64,000 bases of DNA, taken from positions 795,152 through 859,151 of the forward strand of contig NZ_JASISQ010000001.1 of NCBI RefSeq assembly GCF_030063205.1. Direction: 5' to 3'. Below are positions 54,913 to 63,060 of the stretch, piece by piece. The position numbers and the translations under genes are program-made. The notes under the pieces were generated by a model that was not told where the DNA came from, ran no database searches, and was given only the letters and a program-made list of their open reading frames with translations. Positions within the stretch are counted from its first letter, which is position 1. Each line of letters opens with the position of its first letter. Origin of the DNA: Arthrobacter antibioticus (GTDB lineage: Bacteria; Actinomycetota; Actinomycetes; Actinomycetales; Micrococcaceae).

Positions 54913-55650
54913 TTAGAGCCGCAACGGGGGGTTCCCGGAATGTTCGGCGGTGGGGTCACCGGAATAGCGATACAGGCGGGGCGGACGGTGTTTGCCGCCT
55001 TGACGGAATTCGTCAGTGGGCTCAATGTGGGCGGTTTGTTTAAGTTGACGGCGAAAATTGGCGGGATCCACTGAGCGGTTCAAGACCGCCTCATACACCT
55101 CACGCACCTGGGCTAGCGTAAATTTCTCGCCAAGCAGGTGGTGAGCAATGGAGCCGTAAGCAATTTTGTTGCGTAGCCGCCAGAGCGCGTAATCAACAAT
55201 CTCATTGTGATCAAATGCCAATTTCGCCAGCCCGTCCGCGCGGAACCACTGGACGTTCGCAGACTCCTGCGCCAATTCAGCCTCACTTGATTTCACCAGA
55301 GCCCAGTACACAATCGAGACCACCCGCTGACTGGGCGAGCGGTGTAGGCCGCCAAAGGCGTATAACTGTTCAAGATAGCTGGGGGCCAGCCCCGTGGTGT
55401 CCTGCAAGTTACGGGCTGCGGCGTCCATGAGGGAATCCATCTGAGTCAGCGGTCCTCCCGGCAAGGCCCACATATCTTCAAACGGTTCACGGATACGGCG
55501 CACCAGCGGCAACCACAGGGTGGGGCGGCCACTATTTTCGCTGGGTCGCAGGGCGAAGATGACTGTGGAGATGGCTAGTGCTGGCGGCTGAGCCATGCGC
55601 TCGCTGATGTTGGCCGCGCTAACAAACTGCGTGCTGTCCATGTTCTCCAC
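54913..55650 (-). CDS. nrtR: NrtR-type NUDIX-domain transcriptional regulator
   Basis: The 245-residue protein has an N-terminal NUDIX fold (LAISTVIFALRP; EDMWALPGGPLTQMDSLMDA) whose NUDIX box lacks the usual catalytic glutamates, followed by a winged-helix domain (GEKFTLAQVREVYEAVLNRS, DPANFRRQL). That combination defines NrtR, which represses NAD genes and binds ADP-ribose. It is the first gene before nadABC-nifS on the same strand, and a 21-bp palindrome lies 24 bases before its start. GTG 55650 or ATG 55641 are possible starts. Confidence 0.88.
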   Translation of the reverse strand: MENMDSTQFVSAANISERMAQPPALAISTVIFALRPSENSGRPTLWLPLVRRIREPFEDMWALPGGPLTQMDSLMDAAARNLQDTTGLAPSYLEQLYAFGGLHRSPSQRVVSIVYWALVKSSEAELAQESANVQWFRADGLAKLAFDHNEIVDYALWRLRNKIAYGSIAHHLLGEKFTLAQVREVYEAVLNRSVDPANFRRQLKQTAHIEPTDEFRQGGKHRPPRLYRYSGDPTAEHSGNPPLRL

Positions 55651-55673
55651 CCACTTCCGTCTCTACCCAAACT

Positions 55674-55694
55674 TAGTTAAAGTCACTTTGACTA
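55674..55694. promoter_or_regulatory. 21-bp palindrome, candidate NrtR box
   Basis: TAGTTAAAGT (55674-55683), a central C, and ACTTTGACTA (55685-55694) form an inverted repeat with a single mismatch. It lies just upstream of nrtR, where it can control the whole nrtR-nadABC-nifS unit. The symmetry and position fit known NrtR operators; I did not match it to a stored consensus. Confidence 0.65.
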
Positions 55695-55888
55695 CAACTG
55701 ATTCTACGACCTTGTGGCAGCGGGAAACAAATTATTGCTTCACACCTGCCCGCGAGCCGGGCCTGGGGCCGGACCACCGGCAGATTTGGTTGTGCATTTC
55801 CATGGGGGATAATTCTTGACGGGGATTTGTTTTCCCCGCTCCACGGTCCCGTGCAAGGCGCGCACCACTGAAGAAGGCCTTTTCTTTC

Positions 55889-57286
55889 ATGTTCCCCCAG
55901 CCTGACGTTGCTCTTGCCGCGCCCACCAAGACCGGTCTGGGCAACTCGCTCAAGCAACGCCAGCTGACAATGATGGGCCTTGGCAGTGCCATTGGTGCAG
56001 GGCTTTTTCTTGGCTCGGGTGAAGGAATCAGGATGGCGGGGCCCGCCGTTTTGGTCTCCTACCTAGTGGCCGGGACGTTGATCATTGTGGTCATGTGGGC
56101 CTTGGGCGAGATGGCGGCGGCAAACCCCAACTCTGGTGCTTTCTCGGTCTACGCAGAAAAAGCTATGGGCAAGAATGCTGGCGCCACTATTGGTTGGTTG
56201 TGGTGGCTGCAGCTAGTGGTGGTGATCGCGGCCGAGGCACTGGGTGCCGCACAGCTCCTTGTCACTATTTGGCCGGTGCTACCTTCGTGGCTGCTGACGT
56301 TGATCTTTATGGTGATTTTCACAGTCATCAATCTGACCTCGGTGAAAAATTATGGGGAATTTGAGTTCTGGTTTGCGCTCATGAAGGTCGCTGCCATTGT
56401 GCTCTTCTTGGCCTTTGGTGCAGCATTGCTCCTCGGCTGGATTCCAGGTGCTACCTCACCGGGGTTCGGGAACTTTAGCGCTCACGGTGGGTTTGCTCCG
56501 GCCGGCATGGCCGGGATTACTTCGGCATTATTTGTTGTAATTTTTGCTTTTGGAGGCACCGAAATTGTGGCTGTGGCTGCTGCGGAAACATTCACTCCTG
56601 CACGCAGTGTGGCAGTAGCGGTGCGTACTGTGGTGTGGCGCATCCTCGTTTTCTATGTAGGCTCTATCTTCGTCATTGCGGCCATCCTGCCGTGGACCTC
56701 AACGGCACTGAGTTCTCCTTTTGCTGGCGTTTTGAACATGGCCGGGTTGCCTTGGGCGGGGACAGCCATCACTTTGGTGGCAGTTGCGGCCCTACTCTCA
56801 GCCCTGAATGCCAACTTGTACGGCGCCTCGCGCATGGTCCACTCACTGGCCCACCGTGGCGAGGCCCCAGAGTTTTTGGCCCGCACCAACAAGCGTTTTG
56901 TCCCGGTTCCCGCCGTCGCGGTGTCGGTGAGCTTTGGCTTTGTTACAGTGCTCTTGGATTTTTTATATCCCGGGGTTGTCCTCACGGCATTGCTGAACTT
57001 GGTTGGCTCCACGTGCTTGATCGTCTGGGGTTCAGCGCTGGTCTCGCAGTTCATCCTGCGTCGCCGGGCTGAGCGAGACGGAACCGTCCTTCCTCTGCGA
57101 ATGCGCGGCTTCCCGGGACTAACGTTGGCTGGCTTGGCACTTCTTGGCATTATTTTTCTCATCGGCTTCACCGCTCCGGCGAGTCGCAATCAGCTATTGA
57201 GTACGTTTGCCTTGGTTGCTGTCATCGCAATTTTGAGCAAGCTGGGTCGCTGGTATGGCCAGAATCATCTCCAGGGCCGCAACTAA
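55889..57286 (+). CDS. Amino-acid permease (APC superfamily, AAT family)
   Basis: The 465-residue transporter has about 12 helices. The N-terminal LKQRQLTMMGLGSAIGAGLF, LGSGEGIRMAGPAVLVSYLV and GEMAAANPNSGAFSVYAEKA are signatures of the AAT family (GabP, CycA, AnsP, ProY). It imports an amino acid with protons; specificity is unclear. It is monocistronic, divergent from nrtR across about 240 bases that hold the NrtR-type palindrome near the other gene. Confidence 0.92.
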   Translation: MFPQPDVALAAPTKTGLGNSLKQRQLTMMGLGSAIGAGLFLGSGEGIRMAGPAVLVSYLVAGTLIIVVMWALGEMAAANPNSGAFSVYAEKAMGKNAGATIGWLWWLQLVVVIAAEALGAAQLLVTIWPVLPSWLLTLIFMVIFTVINLTSVKNYGEFEFWFALMKVAAIVLFLAFGAALLLGWIPGATSPGFGNFSAHGGFAPAGMAGITSALFVVIFAFGGTEIVAVAAAETFTPARSVAVAVRTVVWRILVFYVGSIFVIAAILPWTSTALSSPFAGVLNMAGLPWAGTAITLVAVAALLSALNANLYGASRMVHSLAHRGEAPEFLARTNKRFVPVPAVAVSVSFGFVTVLLDFLYPGVVLTALLNLVGSTCLIVWGSALVSQFILRRRAERDGTVLPLRMRGFPGLTLAGLALLGIIFLIGFTAPASRNQLLSTFALVAVIAILSKLGRWYGQNHLQGRN

Positions 57287-57401
57287 TCGCAGAACCGGTT
57301 CCACTGACTCGCCACTGAAGCGCCACAGTATTCTCCATGGTTCATAGTCGCTATGGTTGAGATACGACGGCGGCACTGCCCGCCGCAAGAAAGGTTGGGC
57401 A

Positions 57402-58220
57402 ATGGTTCCCCCCGGCAAGCACGCGGCAGCAGCGGCTCCTCACGAAACTGAGGGCGCGTCCCCAGGGCTTAACGTGGTGGTCTTTGAGCCCGAATCACCC
57501 GCTCCGCTTCCCCCCGTCTTTTTGATTCACGGATTCGGATCCTCCGTAGAACTGAATTGGGTTAAAACCGGCTGGGTTACGGCGCTGAACCGGGCAGGGC
57601 GTCGAGTCTTCAGCGTTGACTTGCCAGGGCACGGGCGCAGCGCCGCACCTTATGACCTTGATTCCTACACTCCCGGTAAGATCCGTGCTGAGATTCTGCA
57701 GATCCTTTTTGATCAAGGGATCCGCCCGCTTACACATGCAGATGCTGCCAGCGGCGTTGACGTCATAGGCTACTCACTTGGTTCCCGGTTGGCGTGGGAG
57801 TTTGGCGCCACACAAAAAGAGCTCGTGCGAAAAATGGTTTTGGGGGGGCCCAACCCGGAAGATCCACTGGCCGATTTTGATCTGCGAGCCGCCCAGGACT
57901 TTCTCAATGACGGCACACCCATCTCCGATGAATCCACGGCCTGGCTACTGCGCATGGCCCAAGCGGTGCCATCCAATGACATCTTTGCCCTGCTGGCACT
58001 TATCCATGCCGTGAAAATGGAACCCTTTGAACCCACGGACGCCGTGCCATGCATGCCAGTACTGCTTGTTGCAGGGGGCCTGGACGAACGTGCCCGGCGC
58101 ATGAGCCAACTAGCCGCATTGAATCCGGCGGCTCAGCAGCTTGTGATTGAGGGGCGCACCCACGGCAACACCGTGACCTCAGGGGAGTTTAAAAAAGCGG
58201 CGATCGACTTCCTCAAGTGA
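57402..58220 (+). CDS. Alpha/beta hydrolase
   Basis: The 272-residue alpha/beta-hydrolase has the oxyanion region FLIHGFGSSVELNW, the VDLPGHGRSAAP loop, nucleophile Ser in VIGYSLGSRLAWEF, acid Asp in LLVAGGLDERAR and catalytic His in EGRTHGNTV. The substrate is unknown. The ATG at 57402 follows AAAGG; the frame opens at 57357. It stands alone. Confidence 0.88.
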   Translation: MVPPGKHAAAAAPHETEGASPGLNVVVFEPESPAPLPPVFLIHGFGSSVELNWVKTGWVTALNRAGRRVFSVDLPGHGRSAAPYDLDSYTPGKIRAEILQILFDQGIRPLTHADAASGVDVIGYSLGSRLAWEFGATQKELVRKMVLGGPNPEDPLADFDLRAAQDFLNDGTPISDESTAWLLRMAQAVPSNDIFALLALIHAVKMEPFEPTDAVPCMPVLLVAGGLDERARRMSQLAALNPAAQQLVIEGRTHGNTVTSGEFKKAAIDFLK

Positions 58221-58304
58221 CCCACAGCTGTAGGATTTACCGCACTTTCCCCATTCAGTGGCCTTGATGGGTGGCCAGCTACCGACACGGGGGAATGCTC
58301 CTGA

Positions 58305-59246
58305 CTAGGTTTCTCCTGCGCACTGGCTCCGGTAGCGACTGGGACTGACACCAAACCTTCTTTTGAATGCAGTGCTCAAAGCGAAAGGGCTCCCGTAGCC
58401 CACCTCCGCAGCGATCTGCGCAGTAGTCAACGCAGGGTCTGTCAGTAATTCGCTGGCAAGGAGCATCCGCCAATTCGTCAGGTACGTCATGGGTGGCTCA
58501 CCTACCGAACTGCGGAAGCGGTGAGCAAAGGTCGCCCTAGATACATTCAACTTTTGTGCCAGCAATTCAAGACTCCACGTCTCTGCGGGCCACTCATGAA
58601 AAATCGCCAACGCCTGGGCGCTGAGCGGATCCATCCCACCCGCTAGCCAGCCTCGTGCTTTTGCAGGGTTGCCTCTGGCCCATGCGCGGATAGCTTGAAC
58701 CAGCAGCACATCCAGTAGACGATCAATGACACTGCCTTGCCCCGGTGCCTCTGTAGTGATTTCCGCTTCGAGCAAACCAAGTAAAGACTGGCTGACTTCG
58801 CCGGAGGGGGCTAGGGCTACTCGTGGCAAGGCACTGGTGAGGACTGCTCCAAGCTCTGCGTCAGATTCGTATGTCCCGATGAGCATCGTTGTTGACCCTG
58901 AAGAGGCATTGCCCCACGTGCGGATCCCGTGACTCAGGCTTGTGACCAGGTCCGCCCCGGAAGGAGAAGTGCACCGCTGCCCGGGATGGATAATCACATC
59001 CGCGTCGCGCAGGAGATCATCACTCACAGCATATGGGGCTGGCCCCCGAACAACAGCCACGTCACCAGGTGCTAACTGGAACGCTTCATTATCTGCGGCC
59101 AAGAACGCCGTGCCTTTCATCATGACCATCACAGTGAGAGACGCACGGTCCGCCACCAGAACAGACCAGCCAGGCGACATGACCATACGGAGGGCAAAGG
59201 CGCGCCGAGCCCGGGGCCCGTCCAAAAGATGAGTCAGTGGATCCAT
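58305..59246 (-). CDS. AraC-family regulator with cupin-type sensor domain
   Basis: The 313-residue protein has an N-terminal cupin_6-like domain (LVADRASLTVMVMMKGTAFL; LAPGDVAVVRGPAPYAVSDD) and a C-terminal double HTH (WSLELLAQKLNVSRATFAHR; LTTAQIAAEVGYGSPFALST, then AFKRRFGVSPSRYR). Such AraC proteins usually control a divergent gene pair encoding an NAD(P)-binding oxidoreductase and a DUF1772 protein; precisely these lie on the other side, the first one broken. Confidence 0.9.
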   Translation of the reverse strand: MDPLTHLLDGPRARRAFALRMVMSPGWSVLVADRASLTVMVMMKGTAFLAADNEAFQLAPGDVAVVRGPAPYAVSDDLLRDADVIIHPGQRCTSPSGADLVTSLSHGIRTWGNASSGSTTMLIGTYESDAELGAVLTSALPRVALAPSGEVSQSLLGLLEAEITTEAPGQGSVIDRLLDVLLVQAIRAWARGNPAKARGWLAGGMDPLSAQALAIFHEWPAETWSLELLAQKLNVSRATFAHRFRSSVGEPPMTYLTNWRMLLASELLTDPALTTAQIAAEVGYGSPFALSTAFKRRFGVSPSRYRSQCAGET

Positions 59247-59326
59247 GCGACAAATCTAGACGATCACGTATGGAATTACACCTTTGGACTATTCAAAACG
59301 CACCACGGCTGAGCTTGACTAGAAGT

Positions 59327-59580
59327 ATGACACATTCAAAAGCACTTGTATTTGGTGGCACGGGTCGTACAGGCAGCCGGATTGTCCGCCATTCTCAGCA
59401 CGGCGGCAGGCAAACACGTATCGCTTCTCGGCAGGGAGAGAGCCCGTTCAGCAGGGAAGACCGAGCAACGTGGGAACGCACTGATCGCGACGCCCCGGCT
59501 GTGGGGACTGCCGTCCGAGGCGCTGCCATCCCAGACGCTGCCATCCCAGGACTAGGGCATCGCGAATCTGCGGCTGCCTC
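59327..59580 (+). pseudogene. Frameshifted and truncated NAD(P)-binding (NmrA/SDR-like) gene
   Basis: The start is intact (MTHSKALVFGGTGRTGSRIV, a Rossmann motif), but the frame then shifts: the following residues in the next frame (LSTAAGKHVSLLGRERARSA) continue the fold. The reading then drifts into repeats (AIPDAAIPGLGH-like) and ends just before the DUF1772 start, far short of the 200-300 residues expected. This is a broken partner of the AraC/DUF1772 set. Confidence 0.65.
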
Positions 59581-60078
59581 ATGAGCTACGATCTCCCAGG
59601 TGTTCTAACGCTCGCGTCCGCTGTCTGCGCCGGAGTCACCGGAGGGGTCTACTTGGGCTTTGCCGTTATTGTCATGCCAGCACTTCGCAGCCTCCCCAGT
59701 TCCGAGGCAGTAGCTACGATGCAAGGCATCAACATCAGCGCAGTTAAGCTGCCTTTCATGGCAATTTTCTTTGGCGGTACAGCAGCCGCTCTCGCCCTTA
59801 TTGTTGCGGAAGCCGCCATAGGCGGAACCGCTTTGGGCGCTTCAAGGCGGTTGATTGGTGCAGGCTTGGTTCTGGCATCATTGGGCATCACCATGGTTCG
59901 CAATGTTCCCCTGAACAACAGACTTGCTCAGGTTCCTCCTAACTTAGGGAACTGCCGCGATTCTTGGAAGACATTTGATCAGGGATGGAGTAGAGCGAAC
60001 CTGTTGCGTGCCACAGCGTCAATAGTTGCCACTATCCTCTTCGTCGATTCCTTGTCATTGTCTCCCGGCACAGACTAG
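59581..60078 (+). CDS. DUF1772-family membrane protein
   Basis: The 165-residue protein has four hydrophobic helices (VLTLASAVCAGVTGGVYLGF; LPFMAIFFGGTAAALALIVA; RLIGAGLVLASLGITM; ATASIVATILFVDSLSLS) and the family pattern NVPLNNRLAQV followed by W...W.R.N.LR (FDQGWSRANLLR). DUF1772 relates to anthrone-oxygenase-like proteins; function in bacteria is unclear. The start abuts the broken NAD(P)-binding gene, suggesting an original two-gene operon controlled by the divergent AraC regulator. Confidence 0.85.
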   Translation: MSYDLPGVLTLASAVCAGVTGGVYLGFAVIVMPALRSLPSSEAVATMQGINISAVKLPFMAIFFGGTAAALALIVAEAAIGGTALGASRRLIGAGLVLASLGITMVRNVPLNNRLAQVPPNLGNCRDSWKTFDQGWSRANLLRATASIVATILFVDSLSLSPGTD

Positions 60079-60120
60079 TCGACTCCCCCAACAGCATTGC
60101 TGCACGCAGTGTTGGCAGTT

Positions 60121-60864
60121 TCAGGCCCCTCGCGGCGTCCAACCTGAGGGCAGCGCACCCGCAATGGTTCCACGTTCGGTATCCACCTTCGCTGACCAGC
60201 CTTGGGCTGCCTGGTTGCCCTCGAATGCTCCGCGCGCCAACCGCATTCCAACATCCGGGTGAGTCATCCCAGGCGCTCCCCCACGTCGAGCTGAGGCACG
60301 GACGCTCCACGACTCATCGGCAAAGCCACCGCCACGAAAGACGCGGTAGTCCCCATAGCGCGCCGGATCGAGATGATCCCAGCACCATTCCCATACGTTG
60401 CCGAGGGTGTCGTGGATCCCAAATTCATTGGGATGTTTCAACCCAACAACTTGAGCTTCATCCACTTCATCGGCGCCAGTCCAAGCAACAAGCTCCAGTG
60501 GCCCGTAGTGCGGCCCTTTGGTACCGGCCCTGCAGGCATATTCCCACTCTGCCTCCGTTGGCAAACGGTATCCGGAGGCGTCCGTTTGCCACCTGACCTG
60601 GTCACCTTCCACCAGGTAGGCAGCAACCAGCCCCTCACGTACTGAGGCACGATTACAAAACTCTATGGCGTCTAGCCAACTGATATTCACAACAGGACTC
60701 GAGGATCCCCCCGCACCGCCCATCAGCTTCACGAACTGAGCCGTGGTGACAGGAACAAACCCTATTTCAAAGTGCTCAAGATCAACTACCCATCGGCGAT
60801 GCCGCCGCGCGTCGTGCAGTTCTACCTGACCCGCAGCCAGCGGGCGAAGACCAGATACAGCCAT
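60121..60864 (-). CDS. SUMF1/formylglycine-generating-enzyme-fold protein without the usual active-site Cys
   Basis: The 247-residue protein has the FGE-sulfatase fold: VDLEHFEIGFVPVTTAQFVK, VVNISWLDAIEFCNRASVRE, YRLPTEAEWEYACRAGTKGP, LGNVWEWCWD and VFRGGGFADESWSVRASARR, then DVGMRLAR. In true formylglycine-generating enzymes, a reactive Cys lies in the segment between RGGS and the final R; here that stretch has none. It therefore more likely belongs to the wider SUMF1 group (EgtB/NirV/PvdO-like) of uncertain role. ATG 60864 follows GGGAAAGG. No sulfatase gene is near. Confidence 0.85.
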   Translation of the reverse strand: MAVSGLRPLAAGQVELHDARRHRRWVVDLEHFEIGFVPVTTAQFVKLMGGAGGSSSPVVNISWLDAIEFCNRASVREGLVAAYLVEGDQVRWQTDASGYRLPTEAEWEYACRAGTKGPHYGPLELVAWTGADEVDEAQVVGLKHPNEFGIHDTLGNVWEWCWDHLDPARYGDYRVFRGGGFADESWSVRASARRGGAPGMTHPDVGMRLARGAFEGNQAAQGWSAKVDTERGTIAGALPSGWTPRGA

Positions 60865-60970
60865 TATGCGACCTTTCCCTTCAGGACGATCTCGCCTCGG
60901 GCAGCGGCTCTGCAGCCCCGTGTTTCGGCAGAAAGTTCCTTGTTCTTTGCTTAGCTGGTAGCTTCGTTGC

Positions 60971-61216
60971 ATGGGGATTTTTCGAATTGTATACTCTGGA
61001 ATATTTGCAGCGGCACTCGTGTATGTCTTTTTCCTTGACGCTTCATTGTGGGAGAAGCTTTTTATTCTGGCGCTGAGTGCGGCTCCGCTTGTGATGCACG
61101 AGTTTCAGCTGCGAAAGCGAAAAATTGCGGCTGCTGAACAAGCCGCTCATGCATCCAGTTCGGTACCTGATCAGATCTTTCATGCCTATCAGGAACGTAC
61201 GTACAACCATAAGTGA
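60971..61216 (+). CDS. Small membrane protein of unknown function
   Basis: The 81-residue protein has two hydrophobic helices (IVYSGIFAAALVYVFFLDAS; LFILALSAAPLVMHEF) followed by a basic, Ala-rich tail (LRKRKIAAAEQAAHASS). The gene is divergent from the SUMF1 gene. No family is recognised; the composition supports a real gene. There is no clear ribosome site. Confidence 0.55.
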   Translation: MGIFRIVYSGIFAAALVYVFFLDASLWEKLFILALSAAPLVMHEFQLRKRKIAAAEQAAHASSSVPDQIFHAYQERTYNHK

Positions 61217-61323
61217 AATGTTCCTCGACTTCGAGCTAGTCGCCACGCCCTCTGAGAGAACATGACTCTCAGCCCCAAAAAACACCGAACATACTCATAT
61301 TTCCCGCACAACTTTTTGTCGCA

Positions 61324-61983
61324 CTAAGACCACAGCCGCTGCTTATTCCAACTGTCGCCGTCACGGTTGTAGCGCAGGCGTTGGTGATCCCGGCTCTGAT
61401 CGCCCTGCCAAAATTCAATGGAGCTTGGCACAATCAGCCATAGTGCCCAGTGCGGAGAGACAATATTGTTATCAGCTTCTATAGCCGCCTTGGCTCGCTC
61501 GATTGCTTCTTCGCGAACGTCCTCATCTGTGAGGACGGAACTCTGGTGACCAGCTAAGACAATCGCTCGGGCTAGCGGGTGGCGAGCTAGAAAGTCCTTG
61601 GCCGACTCGGCCGTGGATGCACGTTGTGCTCTCCCACGGACCCGCACCGCCCGGGCCAGTGTGCTCCAGTAAAACGTGAGGGCGCAGTTCGGGTTCTGGA
61701 GCAGTTGGCGCCCTTTGGCCGATTCGTCGCTTGTTGCAATTTTAAAAACGCAGTCTTCGGTGACGTCTTTGACAATCAGCACTCGGGCATCCGGAACACC
61801 GTCCTGATCGACGGTGGCAAGCGTGGCCGCATGGCCTTCCGGGACCCCTGCATTCAAGGCATGCCGGAACCATGAAGTGAAGAGTTCATGGGGATCATTG
61901 GGCGCCGCGGCTGGATCAAATTTCGGGGCCTGGCCCACAATGGATGGAGCGGATCGAAGCTCATCACGAAGTGTTTTCATCAT
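61324..61983 (-). CDS. Pyridoxamine 5'-phosphate oxidase-like protein
   Basis: The 219-residue FMN-binding split-barrel protein has HAATLATVDQDGVPDARVLI, FKIATSDESAKGRQLLQNP, LTFYWSTLARAVRVRGRAQR and the C-terminal dimerisation end IEFWQGDQSRDHQRLRYNRD, then WNKQRLWS. This is the PdxH layout, but several substrate residues differ (no RLHDR), so oxidation of PNP/PMP is not certain; phenazine-biosynthesis PhzG-like enzymes are also close. ATG 61983 has GGAG upstream. It is separated from the upstream SDR by a 19-bp hairpin. Confidence 0.85.
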   Translation of the reverse strand: MMKTLRDELRSAPSIVGQAPKFDPAAAPNDPHELFTSWFRHALNAGVPEGHAATLATVDQDGVPDARVLIVKDVTEDCVFKIATSDESAKGRQLLQNPNCALTFYWSTLARAVRVRGRAQRASTAESAKDFLARHPLARAIVLAGHQSSVLTDEDVREEAIERAKAAIEADNNIVSPHWALWLIVPSSIEFWQGDQSRDHQRLRYNRDGDSWNKQRLWS

Positions 61984-62052
61984 TCCATTCTCCACAAATA
62001 ACTGCATCAGGGAAGCTGTCTGCGTTGCTGACTTGGTGAACATGAGAAAAGT

Positions 62053-62094
62053 AATTGCCCCGGCGTCCAAGCTCACTTGGACGCCGGGGCAATT
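62053..62094. terminator. 19-bp perfect hairpin after the SDR gene
   Basis: AATTGCCCCGGCGTCCAAG (62053-62071) pairs perfectly with 62076-62094 around a CTCA loop. On the minus strand it is followed by ACTTTTCTC. It lies 14 bases beyond the SDR stop and is a strong terminator. Confidence 0.88.
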
Positions 62095-62108
62095 CGGTGG
62101 ATCGATTA

Positions 62109-62765
62109 TTAAGACTGCATGTACAGGATCTCTCCTGCCGCTTTTCCACTATGCAGATCCCAGTATGCTTCCGCGATCAAATCCGGATCAAAGAAAGTAC
62201 CTGACGCAACGGCACCCCCGATGGTCACCGTACCCACCTTGAGGCCGTGCTTGGCGAACTCCTCAGCGAGCGTGAAGGTCAGATTGCGAAGGCCGGCTTT
62301 GCTGATGGCGGCGGATGCCCTCGACGCAACGGGATTCAGGGCCAGTAGGCCTCCCGTGAAAAGAATGGAACCCGAACCGTGTGCAATCATGGCAGGAGCC
62401 ACCAGCTGAGCGCAGATCAGCGCCCCGACCACGTTGACCGAAAAATCCTTGGTTAGGTCCATAGGGTCTAGGACGGACGGGTTGGCAATCGTGTTGGCAC
62501 CGGCGTTGTAGACCAAGGCATCCAATGTTCCGTGTTCTGCCTGGATGCGGGCAAAAGCCGATTTCAGGCTCTGCTCATCGCTCACATCTGAAACGATGCC
62601 GTGGGCTTGGATCCCAGCATCTTGAAGTTCTGATACCCGGAGTGCAAGTGATTCAGGGTTTCTGGCCAGTAGGATAATTGTGAAGCCGTTGGCCCCGAAT
62701 TTCCTGGCGACTCCGGCACTAACGCCGGGACCGGCCCCAACTATTGCCACATATTTATTGTTCAT
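62109..62765 (-). CDS. Short-chain dehydrogenase-like protein lacking the catalytic Tyr
   Basis: The 218-residue Rossmann protein has VAIVGAGPGVSAGVARKFGA, a classic start of the SDR fold, then VYNAGAN (NAG motif), FSVNVVGALICAQLV and a C-terminal TVTIGGAVASGTFFDPD. The YxxxK position reads AAISK within ASRASAAISKAGLRNL, so the active-site Tyr is replaced by Ala while the Lys is kept. A divergent SDR group with such changes exists; the protein may bind nucleotide without classical dehydrogenase activity. ATG 62765 follows GTGGAA. Confidence 0.85.
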   Translation of the reverse strand: MNNKYVAIVGAGPGVSAGVARKFGANGFTIILLARNPESLALRVSELQDAGIQAHGIVSDVSDEQSLKSAFARIQAEHGTLDALVYNAGANTIANPSVLDPMDLTKDFSVNVVGALICAQLVAPAMIAHGSGSILFTGGLLALNPVASRASAAISKAGLRNLTFTLAEEFAKHGLKVGTVTIGGAVASGTFFDPDLIAEAYWDLHSGKAAGEILYMQS

Positions 62766-62890
62766 TTCCACTGCTTTCGATAGACGTGGTTGCGATGACA
62801 ACAAGTCGGTTGGAAAGGAGCTGGAGAGGCGTTCGAGGCGTGGGCAGGCATTCCATGTCATGCGCGTAAGAGGATTGAATTTTTAATGTA

Positions 62891-63060
62891 TCACGCGGAA
62901 AATTTACCTTTAGAACCGGTGCGGGCATACGCGCCGATGGTTTCCTAGCCGTTGCGGACCGTGGCAAGGTTCAGCGATTGTATTCCCTCATCCAGTGTGA
63001 GTATTTTCATCCGGCCATTGTTCTCACCGGAGAACGTTTCTTGTTGATGTTCAACGGTGA
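62891..63060 (-). pseudogene. Short decayed frame between SDR and GrpB-like genes
   Basis: On the minus strand one frame reads VEHQQETFSGENNGRMK, ILTLDEGIQSLNLATVRNG, an in-frame TAG at 62945-62947, then ETIGAYARTGSKGKFSA and a stop at 62891. The residues look protein-like on both sides of the stop codon, but no start and no family can be assigned. It may be the end of a lost gene. Nothing else is seen in this 285-base gap. Confidence 0.25.

Noticed and set aside
60121-60864. Functional formylglycine-generating enzyme
   Set aside because: The reactive Cys expected near the C-terminus is absent and no sulfatase is encoded nearby.
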